Positions 45,611 to 54,940 of a stretch of 62,670 nt of DNA are shown piece after piece (position 1 is the stretch's first letter; each line of letters begins with the position of its first letter). A program made the translations under genes and the position numbers. This DNA is from Terriglobia bacterium (GTDB taxonomy: Bacteria; Acidobacteriota; Terriglobia; UBA7540). Location of the stretch: positions 1 through 62,670 of the forward strand of contig JAIQGA010000007.1 of assembly GCA_020072925.1 (NCBI GenBank). The letters run 5' to 3'. The notes under the pieces are model-generated. The model saw only the letters and a program-made list of their open reading frames with translations, was not told the origin of the DNA and made no database searches.

Positions 45611-46744
45611 ATGCTTTGGCTTTTCTGGATTTCGATGGCGTTCCTCGGCTACACTTTTCTGGGATATCCGTTCCTAGTCTGGGTGCTTTCACTGGGCCGA
45701 AGACGCGGGCATGGGCGGGCGCCCATTTTCCCTTCAGTTTCGATCATAGTGGCCGTTCACAATGGCGCGGCGATGCTTTCCGATAAGATCGAAAATTGCC
45801 TTGCCCTGGAGTACCCGAAAGACCGCCTGGAAATCCTTGTCGCCTCGGACGGTTCCACGGACTCGACGGCGGAGATTGCGCGGGCGCACTCCGGACGTGG
45901 TGTACGATTTATCGAGCTTGCCGCGCGGCAAGGGAAACACCATGCCCAGATGCTCGCGCTCGATGTCGCAAAGGGCGACATCCTGGTTTTTACGGATGTG
46001 TCGATTCGCCTTGACCCGGATGCTCTCACCAAGATCGTTTCCAACTTCGCCGACAATTCGGTTGGCTGCGTGAGCAGTGAAGATCGACTCATCACGACGA
46101 GTCACGGATCACTGGGGGAGAAATCGTATGTGCAGCTCGAGACGCGACTGCGCCGGCTTGAATCCCGCGTGCGGTCTCTCGTCGGTGTGAGCGGATCGTT
46201 TTTCGCTGCCCGCCGAGACGTGTGCAGGAAGTGGCACCCGGACCAGTCCAGTGACTTCTTCGTGGCGCTGCATTCGGTGGCCCTCGGAAAACGCGCCGTC
46301 GTGGACCCGGAGAGCCTCGGCCATTACGCGTTGACCGCCACGGAACGGGGAGAGCTGCGTAGAAAAGTCCGGACCATCGTGCATGGTCTGGATGTCTTCT
46401 TTACGCATACGGAGTTTGCAAACCCGCTCCGCTACGGCTTTTTTGCGTGCCAGTTCGTAAGCCGCAAACTCTTTCGCTGGTTCGCCCCCTTTGCTTTCTT
46501 GGGTGTGGCGGTCTCCGCTCCCTTTTTGTGGCAGCGTGGCGCCTTTTATCAGGTGTTGGTTATTGTGGAGCTGCTTTTGTTGCTTTCCGGACTCTTGGCG
46601 CTTAGCCTGGGAAGTCGGGCGAGCTTCAAGCCGCTGAAGCTCGTGTCTTTTTTCATTCTCGGGAACGTGGCGACCCTGATCGCGTGGCTGAAATTCTGCA
46701 CGGGCGAGAGATATGTCCAGTGGGAGCCAACTCGACGCAGTTAA
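45611..46744 (+). CDS. membrane-bound glycosyltransferase, GT2 family
   Basis: The ATG follows the preceding stop by three bases. The 377-residue protein has an N-terminal helix (LFWISMAFLGYTFLGYPFLVW), a GT-A domain with SIIVAVHNGAAML, LVASDGSTDST, DILVFTDVSIRLDPD and a C-terminal set of three or so helices (about 275-365). The DxD-like position reads TDVS here and the acceptor region has SGSFFAARRDV. This resembles processive or membrane-linked GT2 enzymes that add a sugar on the inner leaflet. Its 3' end overlaps the next gene by 32 bases. Confidence 0.85.
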   Translation: MLWLFWISMAFLGYTFLGYPFLVWVLSLGRRRGHGRAPIFPSVSIIVAVHNGAAMLSDKIENCLALEYPKDRLEILVASDGSTDSTAEIARAHSGRGVRFIELAARQGKHHAQMLALDVAKGDILVFTDVSIRLDPDALTKIVSNFADNSVGCVSSEDRLITTSHGSLGEKSYVQLETRLRRLESRVRSLVGVSGSFFAARRDVCRKWHPDQSSDFFVALHSVALGKRAVVDPESLGHYALTATERGELRRKVRTIVHGLDVFFTHTEFANPLRYGFFACQFVSRKLFRWFAPFAFLGVAVSAPFLWQRGAFYQVLVIVELLLLLSGLLALSLGSRASFKPLKLVSFFILGNVATLIAWLKFCTGERYVQWEPTRRS

Positions 46745-47915
46745 GGAATGCAGGTTAGGCGAGGCCGAGGAGACTCTAAAGCCCGCGCGTATTTCCGTCT
46801 GCCACGTGGCTTCGGGGGATCGCTGGGCCGGCGCCGAAGTTCAAGTCGCCACTTTGCTGAAGGCCCTGGCAGCGCGCAAGGAATTCAAGCTGTCGGCCAT
46901 CCTACTCAACGCGGGCCGCCTGGCCGCAGAAATCGAAGGATGTGGAATTCCGGTGGGAATCATTCCGGAGTCGCGCACCGGCTTTCTTTCGATTTTGAGA
47001 CAAGCGGAGCGCATTGTCGAAGGACAAGGGCTGCAAATCCTGCACTCGCACCGTTATAAGGAGAACTTGCTCGCCGCCTGGTTAGCCCGCAAGTGCGGGG
47101 TTCCTGTTTTGGTCCGCACGCAGCACGGCCTGCCCGAACCCTTTCACGGTTTCCGCAACATCAAGCAACGGTTCCTTCAACGTCTGGACACTTTCGTGGC
47201 GCGCCGCGCCACCGACTGCGTGATTAGCGTGAGCGAGGAAATGCGCCGCCGGTTAACCCAAGAAATCCCGCAGGAAAAGGTTCGCACGATTCCCAACAGC
47301 ATCAGCCTCGAGTGTGTCCGCTCGGAGTTTTCAGCCCAGGAAGCGAAACGCCAGTTGGGTATTCCGGAGGACGCGCCGGTGATCGGCATAGTAGGCCGGC
47401 TCGACCGCATTAAACGTGTTGACCTGTTCCTGGCGGCAGGCCGGGAGATCGTGCGACAATTGCCCCCGACAAGGTTTGTGATTGCCGGAGAAGGTCGGGA
47501 GGAAGTTGAGCTTCGCAAGCTTGCGCGTGACCTGGGTCTTGAGAATCAGGCTCTGTTTCTTGGCCACCGGGACAATATCCACGACGTCCTTCGATCCTTC
47601 GACATTCTGGTTCTTTGCTCGGATCATGAGGGTTTGCCCACGGTTTTGCTCGAGGCCCTTCACTTGGGCGTGCCCGTAATCGCGCGCCGGGTCGGCGGGA
47701 TCGGAGAGGTAATTGAGAATCGCCGGACCGGAGTGCTTCTGGATTCCGACCGGGCGTCGGCTCTGGCCGAGGCATGCCTTCAGCTCCTCAGAGATAATGA
47801 CCTCCGCCGGAACCTTCAAGTCGCGGGCCGGCTCCGAGTGAGCGAGCAATATGATTCCGGAAAAGCTGCTGCAAACATCGCGGCACTTTACCATTCACTG
47901 TGCGGTGTGCGATGA
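46713..47915 (+). CDS. glycosyltransferase, GT4 family
   Basis: The ATG lies inside the 3' end of the GT2 gene with GAGAG just before it. The 400-residue product has a variable 25-residue start, then VCHVASGDRWAGAEVQVATLL, SHRYKENLLAAWLA, VRTQHGLPEPFHG and VISVSEEMRRRL. The C-terminal half has IVGRLDRIKRVDLFL and a donor-site LCSDHEGLPTVLLEALHLG with GGIGEVIENRRTG. The pattern is that of exosortase-linked GT4 enzymes and fits a role in the same repeat unit. Confidence 0.87.
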   Translation: MSSGSQLDAVKECRLGEAEETLKPARISVCHVASGDRWAGAEVQVATLLKALAARKEFKLSAILLNAGRLAAEIEGCGIPVGIIPESRTGFLSILRQAERIVEGQGLQILHSHRYKENLLAAWLARKCGVPVLVRTQHGLPEPFHGFRNIKQRFLQRLDTFVARRATDCVISVSEEMRRRLTQEIPQEKVRTIPNSISLECVRSEFSAQEAKRQLGIPEDAPVIGIVGRLDRIKRVDLFLAAGREIVRQLPPTRFVIAGEGREEVELRKLARDLGLENQALFLGHRDNIHDVLRSFDILVLCSDHEGLPTVLLEALHLGVPVIARRVGGIGEVIENRRTGVLLDSDRASALAEACLQLLRDNDLRRNLQVAGRLRVSEQYDSGKAAANIAALYHSLCGVR

Positions 47916-49156
47916 GGGTCCTCTGGTTTTCGCACTTTGTTCCTTATCCTCCTACAGGTGGAGTCTTCCAGAGGAGCTTCAACCTGCTTCGCGAGGTCTC
48001 CAAGCGACGTGCGGTCCAATTGGTGGCTTTCAACTCCCTCGGTGCCTCGAAGGCCGTTGTCGACGAATCCTCCGCGGCCTTGAAGAAGTACTGCGAGCGC
48101 GTCGAAGTCTGGGAGATGCCAATCACTTGGAGGCGCGGGGTGCGCTGGTGGGTCGGCCTCGCGGCGAGCCCCTTTTCATCGGTCCCCTATAACTGCCGAT
48201 GCTACTGGTCGAAGGATCTGGACGGGCGCTGGCGAGAAGTCCTCCGGGGTTGCCGCGAATCCGTCCTGCACTTTGACTCGCTGGACCTTGCACTCTATTT
48301 CTATGCGGCAGCGGATCTTCCTAAAGTCTTGAACCATCACAATTGCGAATCAGCCTTGCTCCGGCGGCGAGGACAAAACGATCGAAACCCGCTCAAGAAG
48401 GCCTATTTGCTCAATCAGGCCCGGAAGCTGGCCGCGCTGGAGCGCGAGATTTGCCCGCGCTTCGAGGTCAACGTCGTGTGCTCGGAAGTCGACGCGCAGG
48501 CACTTCGGAACCATGGCGCTGGGATCCGCACTCACCTGGTTGAAAACGGCGTGGACACCGAGTATTTCCGGCCCATCGAGGGTACCGAAGAGCCGGATAC
48601 AATGATTTTTTCCGGAATGCTGAATTGGGAACCCAACGTCGAGGGCATCCGGTATTTCGTGCAAGAAATTTGGCCCCTGATTCGCCGAGACCGCCCCCGT
48701 GTGCGGCTCTATTTGGCAGGAAGAGATCCTCTTCCCTCCATTTCCCATCTGCAAGCGCAAGACCGTGGCATCGTGGTCGTCCCCAACCCGGACGATATGC
48801 GGCCGTGGTCGGGGCGAGCGATGGTTTTCATCTGCCCAATTCTGTCGGGCGGGGGAACGCGCCTCAAGATCCTCGACGCGATGGCGATGGGAAAACCCAT
48901 CGTCAGTACCTCCATCGGTTGTGAAGGGCTGCGGGTCAAGAACGGCGAACACCTTCTGGTCGCGGATGATCCCGAGAATTTCGCGGCCGCGGTGTGTCGT
49001 CTGCTCGAGGAGACTCCTCTTCGGCAGCGGCTGGCGCGAAGCGGCCGGGCCCTCGTGGAAAGCGAATACAATTGGGAAGCAATTGGGCGTTGCCTCGATC
49101 AGGCCTATCAAAGCGCCCTGAGCACCGGCCGCGTGGGGGTGTTGGCCCGCGGCTGA
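47912..49156 (+). CDS. glycosyltransferase, GT4 family (PEP-CTERM/EpsH1-associated type)
   Basis: The ATG at 47912 forms an ATGA overlap with the preceding stop, so it is preferred to an in-frame GTG at 47900. The 414-residue protein begins MRVLWFSHFVPYPPTGG, like the TIGR03087-type sugar transferases of exosortase loci. It has the NHHNCESAL segment, VVCSEVDAQAL, VENGVDTEYF, FSGMLNWEPNVEGI and the donor site PILSGGGTRLKILDAMAMG with GCEGL. It is the last of the coupled run that began at 40134. The following 193 bases are empty. Confidence 0.85.
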   Translation: MRVLWFSHFVPYPPTGGVFQRSFNLLREVSKRRAVQLVAFNSLGASKAVVDESSAALKKYCERVEVWEMPITWRRGVRWWVGLAASPFSSVPYNCRCYWSKDLDGRWREVLRGCRESVLHFDSLDLALYFYAAADLPKVLNHHNCESALLRRRGQNDRNPLKKAYLLNQARKLAALEREICPRFEVNVVCSEVDAQALRNHGAGIRTHLVENGVDTEYFRPIEGTEEPDTMIFSGMLNWEPNVEGIRYFVQEIWPLIRRDRPRVRLYLAGRDPLPSISHLQAQDRGIVVVPNPDDMRPWSGRAMVFICPILSGGGTRLKILDAMAMGKPIVSTSIGCEGLRVKNGEHLLVADDPENFAAAVCRLLEETPLRQRLARSGRALVESEYNWEAIGRCLDQAYQSALSTGRVGVLARG

Positions 49157-49349
49157 CGATTTCGAGTCGGCGCAGACGCTCCCGGTTCGCTTCGTAACGG
49201 CGTGTATGAGCAGGTTGTCCCCTGCACTCCACCACACCGGTTCTTTTGCGGCGGACGGTACTCGCCGGGTGCCCAGGGGATACCGGTATTTCGGGATGTA
49301 GCGAAACTAGAACGGCCCGTGTGCCGTTGAGGCACAAGGAAGAGCGAGA

Positions 49350-51245
49350 ATGTGCGGCATTACCGGACTCGTTGATCCCCAGGGCATTGACCCCGCGAAC
49401 CGGCAACTGGTTCAACACATGTGCGACGTCATCGTCCACCGTGGACCAGACGACGAGGGTTTCTATTTCTCCGCACTAAGTGGCCTGGGGATCCGCCGCC
49501 TGAGCATTATCGATTTGCAGACGGGCCATCAGCCCATCCTGAATGAAGACCAGAACGTTGCCGTCGTTCTGAACGGCGAAATATACAATTACCGCGAGCT
49601 GAGACAAGATCTCGAGCGCCAGGGGCACCGATTCTCGACTCAAGGCGACACCGAGACAATCGTCCACGCGTACGAGGAATACGGGGATCAATGTGTTGAA
49701 CACTTGCGCGGCATGTTCTGTTTTGCCCTTTGGGACGAGCGCCGGCGGAGGCTTCTGCTGGCGCGCGACCGAGTTGGCATCAAGCAACTATATTATTCAG
49801 AAGTGAACAGGGCATTCCTTTTCGGATCGGAAATCAAGTGCATCCTGCAGTCGCCCCGGCTTGGCAGGCGCATTGACTCCACCAGCCTGGCCGGGTATCT
49901 GACGTTTCTCTATGTACCGTCCCCTTCCACAATTTACGAAGGGATTTCCGAATTGCCTGCGGCTCATTACCTGACCTGGGAAAGCGGAAAAATCACGGTG
50001 CGACGGTACTGGGAGCTGCAGTATCGCGTCGATGGAAAGCATCCCGAGAGCTTTTACGTCGAAGGATTGGCAACGAAATTAGCCGAGACGGTCAAGTCGC
50101 ATTTGGTTTCGGATGTGCCCCTCGGAGCCTTCCTGAGTGGCGGCATCGATTCGGGCACGGTCGTTTCCCTCATGGCGCTCGCGGCGGACCGGCCCGTCGA
50201 GACCTTCACGGTAGGCTTCCAAGGAAAGTACGGGCTCTTCGACGAGCGAAAGGATGCACGGCTGGTGGCTGATCGCTACCGTACCCGGCACCACGAATTC
50301 CTGGTTGAGCCTGATGTGCGAGAGATTCTGCCGCGCATTGTTAAGGCCTTGGACCAGCCTCTCGCGGATTCCTCCGCTGTGCCCAATTACTACATCTGCC
50401 AACTAGCCCGCACCCACGTCACGGTGGCCCTGTCCGGGATGGGGGGAGATGAACTGGCCGGCGGTTACGAACGCTATCTCGGAGTGCTTTTGGGGAGGCG
50501 CTACCGTGCCCTTCCGTCGTTCGCCCGGCGCGCCGTGGCGCGCAGTGTCCGGTCACTGCCGGACTGGGGCGGCGGTCGAAGAATGTCCACGGCGCGGCTC
50601 AAGCGCTTTGTTCAAAGCGTGGAGAGAGATGCGCCGCGGGCTTACCTGGAACTTCTCTCCACCTTCAACAAGGAGGAACTCCGGGACCTCCTGGTCGAAA
50701 GATCACGGGATGAACTTCGGCACTTTGCTCCGGAAGACCTGGTGCTGGAAGCATTCCGCAGATGTGGGTCCGAAAGCATAGTTAACCAGATGTTGAATGC
50801 GGACATCCGCGGGTACCTCGCCGGAGACCTGTTGCCCATGACGGATCGCATGAGCATGACCCACTCGCTGGAAGTGCGCGTGCCGTTTCTGGATCATGAG
50901 TTACTCGAATTCGCCGCTTCCATTCCGCCGGGAATGAAGATTCATTCCATGACCAAGAAATATATTCTTCGGAAGGTCGCCAAGAGCCTCCTGCCGGCAG
51001 AGATTCTCCGAGGGCGGAAGCGAGGATTTTCGATCCCACTGGCCTTCTGGCTTCGTGGTGAACTCAGGAATTACATCGAGACCCTTTTGAACCGAAAGCG
51101 TATTATCCGAATGGGGTATTTCAATTATCAAAATGTCTCCCAATTACTCGAGGAGCACTTCGCAGGCCGGGCGAATCATGAGAACAAGATTTGGGCGTTG
51201 GTCATTCTTGTGTTATGGTACGAGCAATACTTGGAGAAGACGTAA
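49350..51245 (+). CDS. asparagine synthase-type amidotransferase of the exosortase locus
   Basis: The ATG has AAGGAAGAG upstream. The 631-residue enzyme has the class II glutaminase domain with the nucleophilic Cys as residue 2 (MCGITGLVDPQG), VLNGEIYNYRELR and RGMFCFALWD. An ATP-pyrophosphatase domain (about 215-600) follows, with the PP-loop GAFLSGGIDSGTVVSL and SGMGGDELAGGYERY. Exosortase loci often carry such an AsnB-like protein, which amidates an unknown acid, perhaps a uronic acid of the polysaccharide, rather than aspartate. Motifs are complete, so it should be active. No neighbour is closer than 160 bases, so it is probably monocistronic. Confidence 0.88.
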   Translation: MCGITGLVDPQGIDPANRQLVQHMCDVIVHRGPDDEGFYFSALSGLGIRRLSIIDLQTGHQPILNEDQNVAVVLNGEIYNYRELRQDLERQGHRFSTQGDTETIVHAYEEYGDQCVEHLRGMFCFALWDERRRRLLLARDRVGIKQLYYSEVNRAFLFGSEIKCILQSPRLGRRIDSTSLAGYLTFLYVPSPSTIYEGISELPAAHYLTWESGKITVRRYWELQYRVDGKHPESFYVEGLATKLAETVKSHLVSDVPLGAFLSGGIDSGTVVSLMALAADRPVETFTVGFQGKYGLFDERKDARLVADRYRTRHHEFLVEPDVREILPRIVKALDQPLADSSAVPNYYICQLARTHVTVALSGMGGDELAGGYERYLGVLLGRRYRALPSFARRAVARSVRSLPDWGGGRRMSTARLKRFVQSVERDAPRAYLELLSTFNKEELRDLLVERSRDELRHFAPEDLVLEAFRRCGSESIVNQMLNADIRGYLAGDLLPMTDRMSMTHSLEVRVPFLDHELLEFAASIPPGMKIHSMTKKYILRKVAKSLLPAEILRGRKRGFSIPLAFWLRGELRNYIETLLNRKRIIRMGYFNYQNVSQLLEEHFAGRANHENKIWALVILVLWYEQYLEKT

Positions 51246-51409
51246 TCTCGCGATTATCTTCGGCCCATGCGATCGGTCGAGGTGGGATTGGTGCCGGCCT
51301 CCTCCCGACTTTGCGTTGGCCGACAGTAAGCGGTAATCAGCTTCCTGCGTCTAGCCGGTGGGATATCCCTCCCAGGTCATAACCTTTGCGGCCCGCGGCA
51401 CGGGGCGCA

Positions 51410-52240
51410 TCATTGCTCTGTATTCACTTCCTCGAAGGGCGCACCTGCGCGCAAAGGTTTTTGGATGATAATGAAACTCCAAACTAATTCTCTAGCCCAG
51501 CGTAGCACACCTGGCCAATTGTTTAGACGCTCGGCAAGCCGGCCTATAATTACGGCGATACCCGAAAGGCCCTGCTCTCGGAACGGGTGGATTACGCTGG
51601 ACGCCGTGGGGAACTGGCTGGTGATCGGAAAGGAATAAGAGCGGCCGAGGATCTTCGTCGCCACCAGATGCTGCCAGGAAAATGGTAGAAGCGTGAGGCC
51701 CTTGACCCCGTAATGCGGTTCGCCTTCAAAAAAAGATCGAAACCTTGCTGGGGTCGAAATGACACAAATCCCCCCGGGCCGCAGGAGCCTGGCGACTTCC
51801 CGCGCGAACGGCTCGACCGGACCAATATGTTCCACAAGCTCCAGCGCCAAGATGATGTCAAACGCCTGGTCCGGAAAAGGCAAATCCTTGCAGTCTGCCT
51901 GGAGAATGTGTAGCGGAAGGGTGTGTTCCTCCGAAAACCGGGCTAGCGATGAAAACGCGTGGTTATTGAGATCGGACGCAAACACCCGGCATCCCCGCTG
52001 GGCAAATGCCACAGCGTGGCCTCCCCACGCACACGCGACATCGAGCACTCTCTTCCCTCGAATGCCGAAGTGCTGATCTTGAATGTAGTGGGCATATTTG
52101 AGGCCCGTGTCAAAACAAGAGAGCCGCCACTCGAGCCTGGCCGCCTTTTCTTGAGCGTTGGAATTTTCCCTGGATAGGATCTCCTTAAAACACACTTGAA
52201 GTTCCTGCCTCAAATTATCGCCTCGATGAGGGATAGTCAT
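51410..52240 (-). CDS. class I SAM-dependent methyltransferase
   Basis: The start at 52240 was chosen because its ATG overlaps the TGA of the FemAB-like gene (ATGA). A longer frame would be antisense-like sequence inside that gene. The 276-residue protein has motif I RVLDVACAWGGHAVAF (about 64-79), motif II near FASDLNNHAF, motif III DIILALELVEHIG and LLRPGGICVIS. The C-terminal 70 residues are hydrophobic. This is a Methyltransf_11/23-like enzyme. Coupling to the FemAB-like protein suggests that they modify the same molecule, possibly a surface glycan. Substrate is unknown. Confidence 0.85.
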   Translation of the reverse strand: MTIPHRGDNLRQELQVCFKEILSRENSNAQEKAARLEWRLSCFDTGLKYAHYIQDQHFGIRGKRVLDVACAWGGHAVAFAQRGCRVFASDLNNHAFSSLARFSEEHTLPLHILQADCKDLPFPDQAFDIILALELVEHIGPVEPFAREVARLLRPGGICVISTPARFRSFFEGEPHYGVKGLTLLPFSWQHLVATKILGRSYSFPITSQFPTASSVIHPFREQGLSGIAVIIGRLAERLNNWPGVLRWARELVWSFIIIQKPLRAGAPFEEVNTEQ

Positions 52241-53319
52241 GGAATCGAACGCACGATGCGTGGGCCCAACCAATTGGCTACGCCGAGCGGCAGCTTCTGC
52301 CAGAGCCGCACGGCGAGGCGGTAACGAGGGTTGTCGGGCCTCAAGTGAGGCACCTGCATCCCCGGCGCGAGCCAATAATACCAGTGCAGAGCGATCTCCT
52401 CACAACCCCACTGCCGTTTGAATTGGTACACCCCACCACCGGGGGTGCATCGCCCCAAATCCACGCGACGAAACCCGTTCTGGATTCCCCATTCCAGGGC
52501 AATCCAATAAAGCAAGACGGTCGAATATTGCTTCCGCTCATCGGGAAGTGACGCAATCCAGGGCAATTCCAGAAAATCGCGGAATTTTATCGCCAGGGTA
52601 GCGGCAACGGCGCGCCCGCCTTGCGACAAAGTCAGAATCCGGACGTCCTCTCGGCACGCGCGACAGACGTTCTCGAACCAGGCGCGGGGATAAACCGGCG
52701 TGCCCAGATTACGCATGTTGGCGGCAAAGACCGAATAGAGTCTGCTCACTTGCTCGCTGCCGCCCCAACTGACTTCAAAGCCATGTTTTCGCGAATTGCG
52801 GATCTTGTTTCGCAGGCGCGAGCTGAGCTTCCCCCAAAGCTCCTCAGCTTTCTCAGGGAGATGAACGACCATCGCTACTTTGGCCGACACCTCCTGCCAG
52901 CTCAATTCCGAAGGAGCACCTTGGCGCAATTCGATGTGCTGGGCGCCTGCGTCTTTCGCGAGCTCGACAGCTTTCGCTAAAAGCCCGATGCGCGCTTCCT
53001 GGGTCTCGGCCAACATTCCGCCATAGTTGAAAAAAGGAAGCGAAACCAGAAAATGCCCGAAAAACCAACTCTTCATTCCGACCAGTGGCAGCACGCCCTG
53101 AATCCTTCCACTTTCGGTGGCGACCAGGTAGTGTGTGGAGTGCCCATAGGTGTCTTCGATCACTTGCTTCCAACGCCAGAGGTGGTAATTGGATGCCAAA
53201 GGTGAGGCGTGCACGTAGGCATCCCACTCGGCGGGGTTTGTGCAGATGTCTATACTTAGACTCAATCCTGGCCCTCCCTGGATTCTTATGTTTTCTCGAC
53301 ACCTGCTCTGAGAACTCAT
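52237..53319 (-). CDS. FemAB-like GNAT-fold protein of the exosortase system
   Basis: The 360-residue product has the double GNAT fold of the FemAB family: NYHLWRWKQVIEDTYGH, PFFNYGGMLAE, SSRLRNKIRNSRKHG, VFAANMRNLGTPVYP, and in the second half LLYWIALEWGIQNGFRRVDLGRCTPGGG and YQFKRQWGCEEIALHWYY. This pattern matches the XrtA/PEP-CTERM-associated FemAB proteins. FemAB relatives transfer an amino acid from aminoacyl-tRNA to an amino group. In exosortase loci the acceptor is unknown, and the protein might decorate glycan or sorted protein. It is translationally coupled to the downstream methyltransferase. The start has no strong ribosome binding site, so it could be internal. Confidence 0.85.
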   Translation of the reverse strand: MSSQSRCRENIRIQGGPGLSLSIDICTNPAEWDAYVHASPLASNYHLWRWKQVIEDTYGHSTHYLVATESGRIQGVLPLVGMKSWFFGHFLVSLPFFNYGGMLAETQEARIGLLAKAVELAKDAGAQHIELRQGAPSELSWQEVSAKVAMVVHLPEKAEELWGKLSSRLRNKIRNSRKHGFEVSWGGSEQVSRLYSVFAANMRNLGTPVYPRAWFENVCRACREDVRILTLSQGGRAVAATLAIKFRDFLELPWIASLPDERKQYSTVLLYWIALEWGIQNGFRRVDLGRCTPGGGVYQFKRQWGCEEIALHWYYWLAPGMQVPHLRPDNPRYRLAVRLWQKLPLGVANWLGPRIVRSIP

Positions 53320-53449
53320 TTTGCCAGCAACCCGCCCATTTACGCAAACATCGTCTCACCACACCCGAGGCTTTGCCAGTTCCGGCACTCCGCCTTGGTC
53401 CTGAATTCGCACGGTGGAACTCGGGGGGGATTCCCGCTGCGCCCCTTTT

Positions 53450-53477
53450 TTGCCAAGCGATAGTTCCGAGTTATAAT
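53450..53477 (+). promoter_or_regulatory. putative sigma-70 promoter for the 53600 glycosyltransferase unit
   Basis: TTGCCA (53450-53455), a 16-base spacer and TATAAT (53472-53477) give 5/6 and 6/6 matches. Transcription would start near 53484, about 115 bases before the ATG. Confidence 0.6.
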
Positions 53478-53599
53478 GCTGCGTGCCAAGGTCAATAGAC
53501 GCAGAACCGGCGACCCTTCTTCAGGTCGAGGTGTGACAACGGCCTGATTGAATCTCTGGTGTGAGTCGACTTTGCGGAGTGTGTAACCACGGGGCGTGA

Positions 53600-54940
53600 A
53601 TGCCATCTGTACCTACATCAGGGCGGCAAACCTCCATACTTGTAGTGGCCCCATTTTTCCCGAGCCGAAACCAGTCCGCAGTGTTCAATGCTACCGCGGA
53701 GACCGTTGAACTGGGAGGCCGGGTTATAGTGGTGGCGGACCGAGCCCAGGGAAAAACCTACCCCGAAAGATTTGAGGCCTTGGGTCTTCAAGAGCGGACC
53801 CGATACATGCCCCTCGGTTCCCCGCGTGACATCCTACGAGGCCTTTGCCCCTACCTGCTCCCCTTCACTCGATCAGGACGGCACGCATACAAGGGCCTAG
53901 TGAGAATACTCTCCAGTCCTCATTTGAGGACTTTAAGTTTTCGTCGCCGCATGAAGGCTCTGGTCCAGAGTCGCCTGCTTGTGGAAGACTCCTTTGACCT
54001 TCTTCATGCCCATTATCTTATTGGCGCCTACGAGTTCCTGCCGGTCGCGCGTTTCTTGAACATTCCGTTGCTTACAACATTCCATGGGTTGCCGGTCAAG
54101 GAAACTGGGCCCGAGCTTGGAGGGGAAAAGGCGGCTGAGCTTTTCCATGCGGGAAGCCTCTTCTTGATTAATACACGTTTCGCGCAGCGACAACTCATAG
54201 GCTTGGGGTGCCCGGAAGAAAAAACCCGCATTCTGCCTCAAGGGCTCCGCCTGGTGGACTTTCCGTATTGCCCAAGACCCCATCCGAAAGAAGGGCCCAT
54301 CATTTTGCTCACGGTGGCCCGCTTGTCACATGAAAAGGGTCATCGCTTCGCCATCGAAGCCGTCAAGAAACTGCGCCAGCGCTGGCCTCAATTGGAATAC
54401 CGGCTGGTTGGGACGGGTCCGGAAAAAGCCGAGATCGAGAGGCTGATCCTCGAATCAGGTCTGAAAGATTGTGTTCACTTGCGTGGGGAATTAACCGACG
54501 AAGGTTTGCGCAAGGAGTACGAGGGCGCGCATATCTTCATTCTTCCCAGCATCCACGACCGCAGCGGCAGCTTTCACACGGAGACCCAGGGTGTGGTCAT
54601 TCAGGAGGCGCAAGCCAGCGGCGTCATCACCGTGGCCTCTCGGACAGGAGGGATCCCCGAATGCATGGATGACGGGAAGGCGGGCTTTCTCGTGCAACCG
54701 GAAAGCTCCGCGGAATTGGCCGACAAGATCACGTGGCTCTTGGACCATCCGAACCAATGGGAGGCCTGGCAACGCGCAGGTCGGGCCTGGGTCGAGAACC
54801 ACTACGCCATGGAGAAGATTGGTAAATGTCTGTGGGACATCTACCAGGAGTTGAGCCGCGCCAAATCGCCCCGCGGGGGCAGAGACAATCTTCTCCGCGC
54901 GAACCTTGACGGAACGACCGGCCCGGAAGGGAGCGGCTAA
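53600..54940 (+). CDS. glycosyltransferase, GT4 family
   Basis: The 446-residue GT-B protein begins SILVVAPFFPSRNQSAVFN. It has HAHYLIGAYEFLPVA, TTFHGLPVKETGPELGG, LINTRFAQRQLIGLG, LLTVARLSHEKGHRFAIEA, and the donor motif LPSIHDRSGSFHTETQG followed by VVIQEAQASGVITV and GGIPECMDDGKAG. The E-x7-E pattern fits GT4. The family resembles colanic-acid-type WcaL enzymes, but this is by eye. A likely promoter lies at 53450-53477. Its TAA overlaps the next ATG, so it forms a two-gene unit. Confidence 0.87.
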   Translation: MPSVPTSGRQTSILVVAPFFPSRNQSAVFNATAETVELGGRVIVVADRAQGKTYPERFEALGLQERTRYMPLGSPRDILRGLCPYLLPFTRSGRHAYKGLVRILSSPHLRTLSFRRRMKALVQSRLLVEDSFDLLHAHYLIGAYEFLPVARFLNIPLLTTFHGLPVKETGPELGGEKAAELFHAGSLFLINTRFAQRQLIGLGCPEEKTRILPQGLRLVDFPYCPRPHPKEGPIILLTVARLSHEKGHRFAIEAVKKLRQRWPQLEYRLVGTGPEKAEIERLILESGLKDCVHLRGELTDEGLRKEYEGAHIFILPSIHDRSGSFHTETQGVVIQEAQASGVITVASRTGGIPECMDDGKAGFLVQPESSAELADKITWLLDHPNQWEAWQRAGRAWVENHYAMEKIGKCLWDIYQELSRAKSPRGGRDNLLRANLDGTTGPEGSG

